The notes beneath the pieces were generated by a model that was not told where the DNA came from, made no database searches, and saw nothing but the letters and a program-made list of their open reading frames with translations. A program made the position numbers and the translations under genes. Below are positions 1-5,644 of a DNA stretch of 7,223 bases, piece after piece. The stretch comes from a bacterium (GTDB lineage Bacteria; Planctomycetota; UBA11346), in assembly GCA_020049615.1 (NCBI GenBank), contig JAIFKN010000209.1:1-7223 (forward strand), read 5' to 3'. Within the stretch, counting starts at the first letter, position 1, and each line of letters starts with the position of its first letter.

Positions 1-277
1 CCATCAGCGCGGTCAGGCAGCCGGTGACGGTGTTGGTGGCGCCGGGGCCGGAGGTGACCAGGACGACGCCGGGCTTGCCGGTGGCGCGGGCGTAGCCGTC
101 GGCCATGTGCGTGGCGCCCTGCTCATGGCGGACCTGCACCAGGCGGATCTTGGAGTCGTAGAGCGCATCGAAGATCGGCATCGCCGCGCCGCCGCTGTAG
201 GCGAAGACGAACTCAACGCCTTCGCGCTCCAAGCACTTGACGACCATTTCGCCGCCGGTTGGGACCTTTGCGTTCAT
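1..277 (-). CDS. ilvB: Acetolactate synthase (acetohydroxyacid synthase) large subunit, N-terminal part, cut by window edge
   Basis: The 92 visible residues are the start of a thiamine-diphosphate enzyme that makes acetolactate or acetohydroxybutyrate from pyruvate, the first common step of valine, leucine and isoleucine synthesis in the cytoplasm. Visible marks are the N-terminal Pyr-domain pattern [15 protein letters not shown] (residues 25-39), [19 protein letters not shown] (50-68) with E52 at the place of the cofactor-activating glutamate, and TSGPGATN (75-82). The ATG at 277 is preceded by GGAGA about 8 nt upstream, so the start is well supported; the gene continues to the left of position 1. 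It is divergent from bioA, and a strong promoter lies about 80 bp upstream. One oddity is the serine in YSGG, where most family members have proline (YPGG). Other ThDP enzymes such as glyoxylate carboligase share this fold, but the start of the protein fits IlvB/IlvI best. Confidence 0.87.
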   Translation of the reverse strand, partial: MNAKVPTGGEMVVKCLEREGVEFVFAYSGGAAMPIFDALYDSKIRLVQVRHEQGATHMADGYARATGKPGVVLVTSGPGATNTVTGCLTALM

Positions 278-358
278 GTCATTCTCCGTACCCGTCGGTT
301 TCGATCCTGTTTCAGCCTGATGGAGAGCGGCTGGCGTCGGATGCGTGGCGGGGAGCAG

Positions 359-387
359 CTTATAGACACACTTCGAAGGCTAGTCAA
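359..387 (-). promoter_or_regulatory. Sigma70-type promoter for ilvB
   Basis: On the minus strand there is TTGACT (387-382), a 17-bp spacer and TATAAG (364-359). Five of six bases match the consensus in each box, and the spacing is ideal. Transcription would start near 352, giving a leader of about 75 nt before the ilvB ATG. I saw no clear attenuator (no terminator hairpin with a T-run and no leader peptide rich in branched-chain residues) in that leader. Confidence 0.72.
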
Positions 388-407
388 GCCCCTCTCCGTC
401 CGAAGTG
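369..407. promoter_or_regulatory. Candidate operator: inverted repeat around the ilvB -35 box
   Basis: CACTTCG at 369-375 is matched by its reverse complement CGAAGTG at 401-407, with centres 32 bp apart (about three helical turns). The pair brackets the -35 box, and a perfect 8-bp palindrome CTTCGAAG (371-378) lies inside the promoter spacer. This layout would suit a dimeric regulator, but half-sites this short can arise by chance and no regulator gene is in the window. Confidence 0.3.
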
Positions 408-528
408 AAGTCCATCACTGGTCATCAGACGGCAAGATTTCCACTGGAGATGGATTTCTTCATTGGAGTAGCGATTCACAGCCTCAAATCGCCCTGGACC
501 GGCGACCTCGGCCCTCAATCATGCCTTC
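388..528 (+). other. Upstream region of bioA, no convincing promoter seen
   Basis: This stretch between the ilvB promoter and the bioA start is visibly richer in A and T than the surrounding genes, as expected of a regulatory region. I found no good -35/-10 pair on the plus strand and no purine-rich ribosome site ahead of the bioA GTG. A loose inverted pair, TCCATC (411-416) and GATGGA (449-454), is present but weak. No small gene with coding character was found here. Confidence 0.4.
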
Positions 529-1890
529 GTGGACGTCAAATCGCTTATCGACCGCGACCTGGCCTCGATCTGGCACCCCTGCAGCCAGATGAGCGACTAC
601 CAGGACTTCCCCCCCCTCCCGGTGGTCTCGGCCAGCGGCTGCCGCCTGCACCTTGCCGACGGGCGCGAGATCCTCGACGCCATCAGCAGCTGGTGGTGCA
701 AGAGCCTCGGGCACGGGCATCCCGCCGTCACCGCCGCGATCCAACGACAGCTCGCCAGCTTCGAGCACGTCATCCTCGCCAATACCACCAATGAGTTGAT
801 CGTCGGTTTCGCCGAAGCGCTCCTGACAGCCAGCCAGCGGCCAGCGGCCAGCGACCAGCAACCAGCGGCCAGCAGCCAGCCCTTCGCCAAAGTCTTCTTC
901 ACCGACAACGGTTCGTCCGGGGTCGAGGTCGCCTTGAAGATGGCGCTGCACTGGCAGCAGCTAGCCGGGCAGGGCCGACGCACGCGGTACGCCACGCTGG
1001 AGAACGGCTACCACGGCGAAACCGTCGGCGCCCTGTCAGTCAGCGACCTCGGGCTGTATGCCGATCCCTACCAGCCGCTGCTGTTCCCCACCCTGGTCCT
1101 GCGCGGGCTGCCCTACCGCCAGGGACCGGAGGATCCGCGCTGGCTGGACGCCGCGGCCGAGTGGGCCGGGCTGGAACGCCAGCTCGAGGCGCAGGCGGAG
1201 ACGCTGGCCGCTGTCATCTATGAACCGGTGCTGCAGGGCGCGGGCGGCATGCGCATCCTCTCGCCCGACCTCCTACCGCGCCTGCGCCGCTGGGCCGACG
1301 CGCACGGCGTGCTGCTCATCGCCGACGAGGTGGCGAGCGGCATGGGCCGCTGCGGCGCGATGCTCGCCTCGCACCTGGCGGACGGCGGCATGCCGGACCT
1401 GGCCGTGGTGTCGAAGGGTCTGACCAGCGGCAGCCTGCCGCTCGCCTGCGTGCTGACGACGCAGCGCCTCTACGACGCCTTCCTCGGCAGTTGGGCCAGC
1501 CGACGCGCCTTCCTGCATTCCAACACCTACGCCGGCAACGCCCTGGCGGTGTCCGCGGCTGAAGCCGTGTTGCGCGTGATGCGCGACGAACGGGTCTGCA
1601 ACCAAGCGACGGCCACCGGCGCGCGCATGCGCGCAGCGCTGGCGGCACGCGCGCATCCACGCCTGTCGGCAGTGCGCGGCGTCGGCATGGTTGCAGCGGT
1701 CGATCTGCTCGGCTGCGATCCGAAGGCACGCACCGGCTATCGCGTCTACCAGGAGGCGGTGCGGCGTGGCGCGCTGCTGCGTCCGCTCGGCGACACCCTG
1801 TACCTGTTCCCGCCGCTCAACGCGCCGTGGGCGGAGATCGAGACGATGATCGCCATCATGATAGACAGCGTAACAGCCACCACCCGGTAA
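529..1890 (+). CDS. bioA: Adenosylmethionine-8-amino-7-oxononanoate aminotransferase (BioA)
   Basis: This pyridoxal-phosphate enzyme of biotin synthesis transfers an amino group from S-adenosylmethionine to 7-keto-8-aminopelargonate, giving 7,8-diaminopelargonate in the cytoplasm. The 453 residues show the class-III aminotransferase order: IWHP (14-17), SSWW (53-56, substrate site), TDNGSSGVEVALKMA (125-139), NGYHGET (159-165), EPVLQGAGGM (232-241), IADEVASGMGR (264-274) with D266 facing the cofactor nitrogen, VSKG (294-297) with Schiff-base K296, and LLRPLGDTLYLFPP (416-429). GTG at 529 is the only start that keeps the conserved WHP: an in-frame stop lies at 469-471 with no ATG, GTG or TTG in between, and the next ATG is codon 21. 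No ribosome site is evident, so translation may be weak or leaderless. Residues 101-118 form an Ala/Ser/Gln/Pro insert absent from E. coli BioA and encoded by 7-bp repeats. No other biotin gene is adjacent. Confidence 0.93.
   Translation: MDVKSLIDRDLASIWHPCSQMSDYQDFPPLPVVSASGCRLHLADGREILDAISSWWCKSLGHGHPAVTAAIQRQLASFEHVILANTTNELIVGFAEALLTASQRPAASDQQPAASSQPFAKVFFTDNGSSGVEVALKMALHWQQLAGQGRRTRYATLENGYHGETVGALSVSDLGLYADPYQPLLFPTLVLRGLPYRQGPEDPRWLDAAAEWAGLERQLEAQAETLAAVIYEPVLQGAGGMRILSPDLLPRLRRWADAHGVLLIADEVASGMGRCGAMLASHLADGGMPDLAVVSKGLTSGSLPLACVLTTQRLYDAFLGSWASRRAFLHSNTYAGNALAVSAAEAVLRVMRDERVCNQATATGARMRAALAARAHPRLSAVRGVGMVAAVDLLGCDPKARTGYRVYQEAVRRGALLRPLGDTLYLFPPLNAPWAEIETMIAIMIDSVTATTR
834..880 (+). 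repeat. 7-bp tandem repeat (CCAGCNN) inside bioA
   Basis: Six consecutive 7-bp units start at 834: CCAGCGG, CCAGCGG, CCAGCGA, CCAGCAA, CCAGCGG, CCAGCAG, followed by a partial CCAGC to 880. Because three units equal 21 nt, the translation repeats every seven residues (SQRPAAS, DQQPAAS, SQP). The insert lies in the loop before the FTDNGSSG cofactor motif. Gain or loss of one unit would shift the bioA frame; the present six units keep it open. Confidence 0.85.
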
Positions 1891-1896
1891 CTGTGA

Positions 1897-2052
1897 CCCC
1901 ATCGCGAGCGATGGGGCGGGCGCCGAGCGGCGGTGGCGGCATACAATCGGCGAAGCCGATGCCGCCACGGTTTCGGAGCCTGCGACGAAACCGAGCCGCG
2001 ACAAAGCCCGGGGGGCAGGCCCGTCAGGGCCGTGGAGGCGAAGCCCCTAAGC
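1897..2052 (+). repeat. Multi-hairpin intergenic repeat, copy 1
   Basis: This 156-bp element matches 2441-2597 in inverted orientation at roughly 90% identity by eye. Read on the plus strand it folds into successive hairpins: CCCCATCG/CGATGGGG (1897-1904 with 1909-1916), CGCCG/CGGCG (1921-1932), GTGGCGGC/GCCGCCAC (1933-1940 with 1961-1968) enclosing ATCGGC-GAA-GCCGAT (1946-1960), CGGTTTCG/CGAAACCG (1968-1975 with 1986-1993), GGCCC/GGGCC (2018-2022 with 2027-2031) and a short GGC-GAA-GCC (2037-2045). It begins 6 bp after the bioA stop codon, and its far end overlaps the stop codon of the convergent thioesterase gene. No T-run follows any stem, so it is not a standard intrinsic terminator. No open frame in it looks coding. 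Confidence 0.9.
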
Positions 2053-2436
2053 GAACAGCGCTTTGACCTCGTCCGGGATGCGCATCGGCCGTCCGTCCTT
2101 GCCGACCGCGGCGATGGTGACGGCGGCATTGGCGAGCTGCTCGCCGCCGCGGCTGATCACCGTGCTGAAGACCACGCGGCTTGGGCCGGTGGCCTTGGCC
2201 GTGGTGGTGAACTCCAGCACGTCGTCGAAGCGCGCCGGACGCTGGTAGGCGACCTGCACCTCGACCACCGGCATGATCGTGCCCGAGGCCTCGATGTCGC
2301 GGTAGCTCAGACCGTGCGAACGCATCCAGGCGATGCGCGCCTCCTCCAGCCAGGTGACGTAGGCGGCGTGGTGCGCCACCGCCATCTGGTCGGTCTCGGC
2401 GTAGCGGACGCGGATGCGGTGGACCTGCGCGTTCAT
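2047..2436 (-). CDS. YbgC/FadM-type acyl-CoA thioesterase (hotdog fold, 4HBT family)
   Basis: The 129-residue protein has the usual length of YbgC-type thioesterases, which hydrolyse acyl-CoA thioesters in the cytoplasm; in many Proteobacteria ybgC sits beside tol-pal. The family signature is RVRYAETDQMAVAHHAAYVTWLEEAR (in two parts: RVRYAETDQMAVAH at about 9-22, then HAAYVTWLEEAR), with D16 at the catalytic aspartate position. It is followed by the helix residues AWMRSHGLSY and the strand pattern VEVQVAYQRPARFDDVLEF. The ATG at 2436 has only a weak GAG about 6 nt upstream. The gene lies on the nuo strand 166 bp beyond nuoN and is convergent with bioA. Both ends abut the inverted repeats: the TAG stop (2049-2047) is inside copy 1 and the start is 4 bp from copy 2. 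The C-terminus is near the expected length, so it does not look truncated. The substrate cannot be told from the sequence, and there are no tol genes nearby. Confidence 0.85.
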   Translation of the reverse strand: MNAQVHRIRVRYAETDQMAVAHHAAYVTWLEEARIAWMRSHGLSYRDIEASGTIMPVVEVQVAYQRPARFDDVLEFTTTAKATGPSRVVFSTVISRGGEQLANAAVTIAAVGKDGRPMRIPDEVKALFA

Positions 2437-2440
2437 TTCA

Positions 2441-2597
2441 GCTCGGGGGCTTCGCCCCCGCGGCCCTGTGGGCCTGCCCCCCGGCCTTTGTCGCAGCTCG
2501 GTTTCGTCGCACGGCTCCGAAACCGTGGCGGCATCGGCTTCGCCGATTCTATACCGCCACCGCCGCTCGGCGGCCGCCCCATCGACAAGCGATGGGG
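2441..2597 (-). repeat. Multi-hairpin intergenic repeat, copy 2 (inverted relative to copy 1)
   Basis: This 157-bp copy, read on the minus strand, has the same hairpin order as copy 1: the outer stem CCCCATCG/CGATGGGG (plus-strand arms 2577-2584 and 2590-2597, with a loop different from copy 1), a GTGGCGG/CCGCCAC stem (plus-strand 2525-2531 with 2554-2560) enclosing ATCGGC/GCCGAT (2533-2547), CGGTTTCG/CGAAACCG (2499-2526 region), GGCCC/GGGCC (2463-2473) and a perfect 7-bp CGGGGGC-TTC-GCCCCCG (2444-2460). It starts 5 bp after the nuoN stop and ends 4 bp before the thioesterase start codon, so it fills the whole nuoN-thioesterase gap. Stems are better kept than loops between the copies. Confidence 0.9.
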
Positions 2598-2604
2598 CCC
2601 CATC
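2591..2604. repeat. Perfect 14-bp palindrome over the nuoN stop codon
   Basis: GATGGGGCCCCATC reads the same on both strands. It joins the outer stem of repeat copy 2 to the nuoN stop codon (2605-2603), so the sequence CCCCATC occurs on both sides of CGATGGGG. Copy 1 has no matching extension beside the bioA stop. Confidence 0.8.
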
Positions 2605-4105
2605 ACTTCACCACGGCCGGGGGCGCGCTCGGCAGCAGCGCCGAGGCGGCGGCCGGCGCCGGGCGGATCTGCGGCAGCAGGCTGGGCAGGGCGGTGAGCG
2701 CCACGACCAGGATGGCGGCGGCGGCGACACCCCAGCGGGTCAGGGTCTGCGGTCCGATCGCCTGCTCGTCGCGCGGGGTGCCGGCCCAGAGCTGCACCGC
2801 CAGGCGCAGGTAGGCGCCGGCACCGGCGACCGCGGCGATCAGGCCGGCCAGGGCGATGAGCACACCGCCATGGGCGACGGCCTGGCCGAGCACCGAGAAC
2901 TTGCCGAGGAAGCCGAGCGTCGGCGGCAGGCCGGCGAAGCTGGCGAGGAACACGGTCAGCGCGAAGCCGTAGAGCGGCATCTGCCGGCCGCGGCCATGCA
3001 GGCCGGCGAGATCGTCCTTGGCGTCATCCGTGCCGGCCAGGGCCGCGACCGCCGACAGGGCGCCGGCGGTGGCGATGGCGTAGCCGACCGCATACAGCCA
3101 CAGGGCGCGCAGGTCGATCGCCTCGCCGGCGGCCGGCAGGATGAAGGCCAGGGTCATGTAGCCGGCGTGGGCGATGGCGCTGAAGCCGATCAGGCGGCGC
3201 ACCGAGGTCTGCTTCAGGGCGGCGAAGTTGCCGACCACCAGCGAGGCGATGAGCAGCGACAGCGGTTCGAGGATGCCGCGTCCGGCGGCGGTCGGGATGA
3301 CAGCTGCGTCGAGCGCGACCGGCAGCCCGGTCTGACCGGCCACGCCCAGCCACAGCGAGCCGAGGCCGGCGAACCCGCCGACCTTGATGATCGCGCCCAT
3401 CAGACCGGTGACCGCGACCGGGGCGCCGGTGTAGGCATCGGGCGCCCAGGCGTGGAAGGGGACGTTGCCGACCTTGAAGAGCAGACCGGCCGCCATCAGC
3501 GCCGCGCCGAGCAGGGCGTAATCGCCGCGCCCGTCGAGCACCGGCGCGCCGAAGCGGGTCGAGCCGGTGGCGCCGTACATCAGCGCCGTGCCGTAGAGGA
3601 AGATGCCGCTGAACACGGCGCCCATGACGAAGTACTTGAGGATGGCCTCGTTGCTCTCGGCTCGGTGGCGGCGCAGGCCGACCAGGGCATAGATCGCAAG
3701 CGCGGCGGTCTCGACCGAGACGAAGAAGCCGATCGCGTCGAGGCTGGCGACCATGCCGAGGACGCCGGCCGTGGCCATCGCCGCCAGGGCGTAGCTTTCG
3801 CCGCCGGGGAAGCGGTCGCGGCCGAGGCTCTGCTGCAGGCCGCCCATCGAGCAGGCGGCGGCGGCAATCACCGCCAGGCTGAGCCAGCGCCGCGCCTCGT
3901 CGTTGGCGAACATGCCATGGACGTGGCCGACCGGGGCGAAGATCTGGACCACGCCGGCGGCGACCATGGCGAGCACGGCGATCCACGGCAGCCAGCGGTG
4001 CTTGGCCTCACCCTCCAGGAACGGCTCGGCGGCCAGCGCGGCGAGGCCGCCGGCGAGGACGAGGACGATCGGGGCGAGCAGCGGGAACAGGGCGACGGGG
4101 TCCAT
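2603..4105 (-). CDS. nuoN: NADH:quinone oxidoreductase (complex I) subunit N
   Basis: NuoN is one of the three antiporter-like inner-membrane subunits of complex I and takes part in proton translocation. The 500 residues are almost wholly hydrophobic, consistent with about 14 helices. Conserved marks are E132 in FFVSVETAALAIYAL, K157 in ESNEAILKYFVMGAVFSG, K211 in FKVGNVPFHAWAPDAYTGAP (210-229), K241 in IIKVGG, LKQTSVRRLIGFSAIAHAGY (297-316) and K401 in GFLGKF. I prefer the ATG at 4105, 2 bp after the nuoM stop, because GGAG lies 8 nt upstream; a GTG at 4111 overlapping the nuoM stop by 4 bp would add two residues but leaves only 2 nt to the GGAG. The C-terminal 20 or so residues are Ala/Pro-rich and probably a cytoplasmic tail. 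It is the last nuo gene here, followed directly by repeat copy 2. Confidence 0.93.
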   Translation of the reverse strand: MDPVALFPLLAPIVLVLAGGLAALAAEPFLEGEAKHRWLPWIAVLAMVAAGVVQIFAPVGHVHGMFANDEARRWLSLAVIAAAACSMGGLQQSLGRDRFPGGESYALAAMATAGVLGMVASLDAIGFFVSVETAALAIYALVGLRRHRAESNEAILKYFVMGAVFSGIFLYGTALMYGATGSTRFGAPVLDGRGDYALLGAALMAAGLLFKVGNVPFHAWAPDAYTGAPVAVTGLMGAIIKVGGFAGLGSLWLGVAGQTGLPVALDAAVIPTAAGRGILEPLSLLIASLVVGNFAALKQTSVRRLIGFSAIAHAGYMTLAFILPAAGEAIDLRALWLYAVGYAIATAGALSAVAALAGTDDAKDDLAGLHGRGRQMPLYGFALTVFLASFAGLPPTLGFLGKFSVLGQAVAHGGVLIALAGLIAAVAGAGAYLRLAVQLWAGTPRDEQAIGPQTLTRWGVAAAAILVVALTALPSLLPQIRPAPAAASALLPSAPPAVVK

Positions 4106-4107
4106 GG

Positions 4108-5643
4108 TCACTTCTCCGCCTTCGCGGGGGCGGGCGCCGGGGCAGGGGCTGGAGCCGCATGCAGCGCGGCGGCGGCAGCGCGCGCCGGCTCGGCGAGTTC
4201 ACCGGCGGTCTTGCCGCCGTAGGCGCTGATCACCCCGGGCTGGAAGCCGAGCCAGACGCTGGCGACCAGCAGCGGGACGACGGCCAGGGCTTCGCGCGTG
4301 GTCAGGTCCGTCACCTCGGCGCGGCCCTCCTGGGCGGTGCCGTAGCACCACTTCTGCACCAGGGTAAGCAGGTAGGCGGCGCCGAGGATGACCGAGAGGC
4401 CGGCGACCGCGGCGATCCACGGCGCGCTCTGCCAGGCGCCGAGCAGGATGAGGAACTCGCCGGCGAAGTTGGCGGTGCCGGGCAGGCCGGCCGAGGCCAG
4501 GGCGCTGATCACGAACAGCACGCTGAACAGCGGCGCGCGGCTGGCGAAGCCGCCATGGTCGTCGAGGTACGGGCTGCGCGTGCGCTCCTCGATGAAGCCG
4601 ACGAGCAGGAACAGGGCCGAGGCGCTGAGCCCATGCGCCACCATCTGCACCACCGCGCCGTCGAGGGCGACCTGCTTGAAGGTGAAGATGCCGGTCATCA
4701 CCAGGCCGAGGTGCGCGAGCGAGGAGTAGGCGAGCAGGCGCTTGGCGTCGTCCTGGGCCAGGGCCACCACCGAGCCGCCGACCGCGCCGATGACGCCGAG
4801 GATGATGAACAGCTGGGCGTGCTCGGCGCTGAGCTGCGGGAACATCGGCAGCACGAAGACGAGGAAGCCGTAGATGCCAAGCTTGGCCATCGCGCCGGCC
4901 AGCAGCACGGCGGCTCCCCCGGGCAGCTCGGCGTAGGTGCGCGCCTGCCAGGCGTGCAGCGGCACCAGCGGCACCTTGACGGCGAAGGCCAGGGCGAAGG
5001 CCCAGAACAGCCACCACTGCGTGCCGGCACCGATCGCGCCCGAGCGCAGGCCGGCGATGGCGGCGGCGAGGTCGGTGGTGCCGAGCTTGGCCGCGATCAC
5101 CCAGATCGCGACCAGCATCGGCGCCGAGCCGAGCATGGTCATGAGGATGAACCACAGCGAGGCCTGGCGGCGCTCCGGTCCGCCGAACACCGCGATCAGC
5201 ACCAGCATCGGCACCAGCATCGCCTCGTAGAACACATAGAAGAGCACCAGGTCGCGCGACAGCACCGCGCCGAGCATCATCGCCTCGCAGGCGAACACCG
5301 CGGCGACGTACTCACGCATGCGGCCGCCGGCCACGCCGCGGCCGCCGAGGATGGCGAAGGGCGTCAGCCAGGCGATCAGCTGCACCATCCAGGCGGTGAC
5401 GCCGTCGCTGCCGAGCTTCAGGTGGATGACCGCATCGGTGCCGGGCAGGGCGAACCAGCTGCGGTCGAAGGCGGCACCGTGGCCGAGGGCCAGCGGGGTG
5501 CCGAGGGCGGCGATGGCGAACGCCAGGACCAGGCCGAGGCGGTGGACGGCGTCGCCCGCCCCCTGGTCGGCGTCCTTGCCATGGGCGAGGGCGGCGATGA
5601 CGGCGGCGGCGAGCGGCGCGAGGATGAGGGCGAGTAGCAGCAT
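4108..5643 (-). CDS. nuoM: NADH:quinone oxidoreductase (complex I) subunit M
   Basis: NuoM is the middle antiporter-like membrane subunit of complex I. The 511 residues match the usual length. Conserved charged residues in helices are present: E140 in FYVFYEAMLVPM (135-146), K223 in VKVPLVPLHAW (222-232), K254 in AGAMAKLGIYG, the loop-helix QDDAKRLLAYSSLAHLGL (297-314), H338 in VAHGLSASALFL, and E396 in GTANFAGEFL (389-398), the place of the C-terminal proton-channel glutamate. The ATG at 5643 follows the nuoL stop by 1 bp, with GGTGA 6 nt upstream inside the end of nuoL, so the two are probably translationally coupled. Two oddities: the loop after the HAW motif reads QARTYAELPGG instead of the usual LPDAH-x2-APT pattern, and the protein ends in a low-complexity tail of alternating Ala-Pro (497-507) then AKAEK. 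Confidence 0.94.
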   Translation of the reverse strand: MLLLALILAPLAAAVIAALAHGKDADQGAGDAVHRLGLVLAFAIAALGTPLALGHGAAFDRSWFALPGTDAVIHLKLGSDGVTAWMVQLIAWLTPFAILGGRGVAGGRMREYVAAVFACEAMMLGAVLSRDLVLFYVFYEAMLVPMLVLIAVFGGPERRQASLWFILMTMLGSAPMLVAIWVIAAKLGTTDLAAAIAGLRSGAIGAGTQWWLFWAFALAFAVKVPLVPLHAWQARTYAELPGGAAVLLAGAMAKLGIYGFLVFVLPMFPQLSAEHAQLFIILGVIGAVGGSVVALAQDDAKRLLAYSSLAHLGLVMTGIFTFKQVALDGAVVQMVAHGLSASALFLLVGFIEERTRSPYLDDHGGFASRAPLFSVLFVISALASAGLPGTANFAGEFLILLGAWQSAPWIAAVAGLSVILGAAYLLTLVQKWCYGTAQEGRAEVTDLTTREALAVVPLLVASVWLGFQPGVISAYGGKTAGELAEPARAAAAALHAAPAPAPAPAPAKAEK

Positions 5644-5644
5644 G

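Noticed and set aside
463..491. TTGGAG-17-AAATCG as a bioA promoter
   Set aside because: The -10 part matches the consensus too poorly to support a call.
107..592. Plus-strand frame across the ilvB start and the intergenic gap
   Set aside because: It overlaps the coding start of ilvB antisense and the start of bioA in another frame, and crosses the ilvB promoter; the product resembles nothing.
1897..1916. CCCCATCG/CGATGGGG hairpin after bioA as an intrinsic terminator
   Set aside because: The stem is strong but no T-run follows it in either copy, and it is part of a longer repeated element. Factor-dependent termination remains possible.
1897..2597. Integron gene cassette or CRISPR array
   Set aside because: The two repeats are inverted rather than direct, about 157 bp long and only two in number, with a gene between them. 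There is no short-repeat/spacer pattern and no integrase or cas gene.
4106..4111. GTG at 4111 as the nuoN start, overlapping the nuoM stop
   Set aside because: GGAG would be only 2 nt from it; the ATG at 4105 has 8-nt spacing and makes a normal NuoN N-terminus.
2414..4222. 602-codon plus-strand open frame opposite nuoN
   Set aside because: Its translation is a low-complexity mix of Arg, Gly, Gln, Asp and Glu, typical of the antisense of a GC-rich membrane-protein gene, and it runs through repeat copy 2. nuoN on the other strand is unmistakable.
4159..5637. 492-codon plus-strand open frame opposite nuoM
   Set aside because: This is antisense of a clear nuoM, with biased Glu/Gly/His/Gln composition and no recognisable domain.
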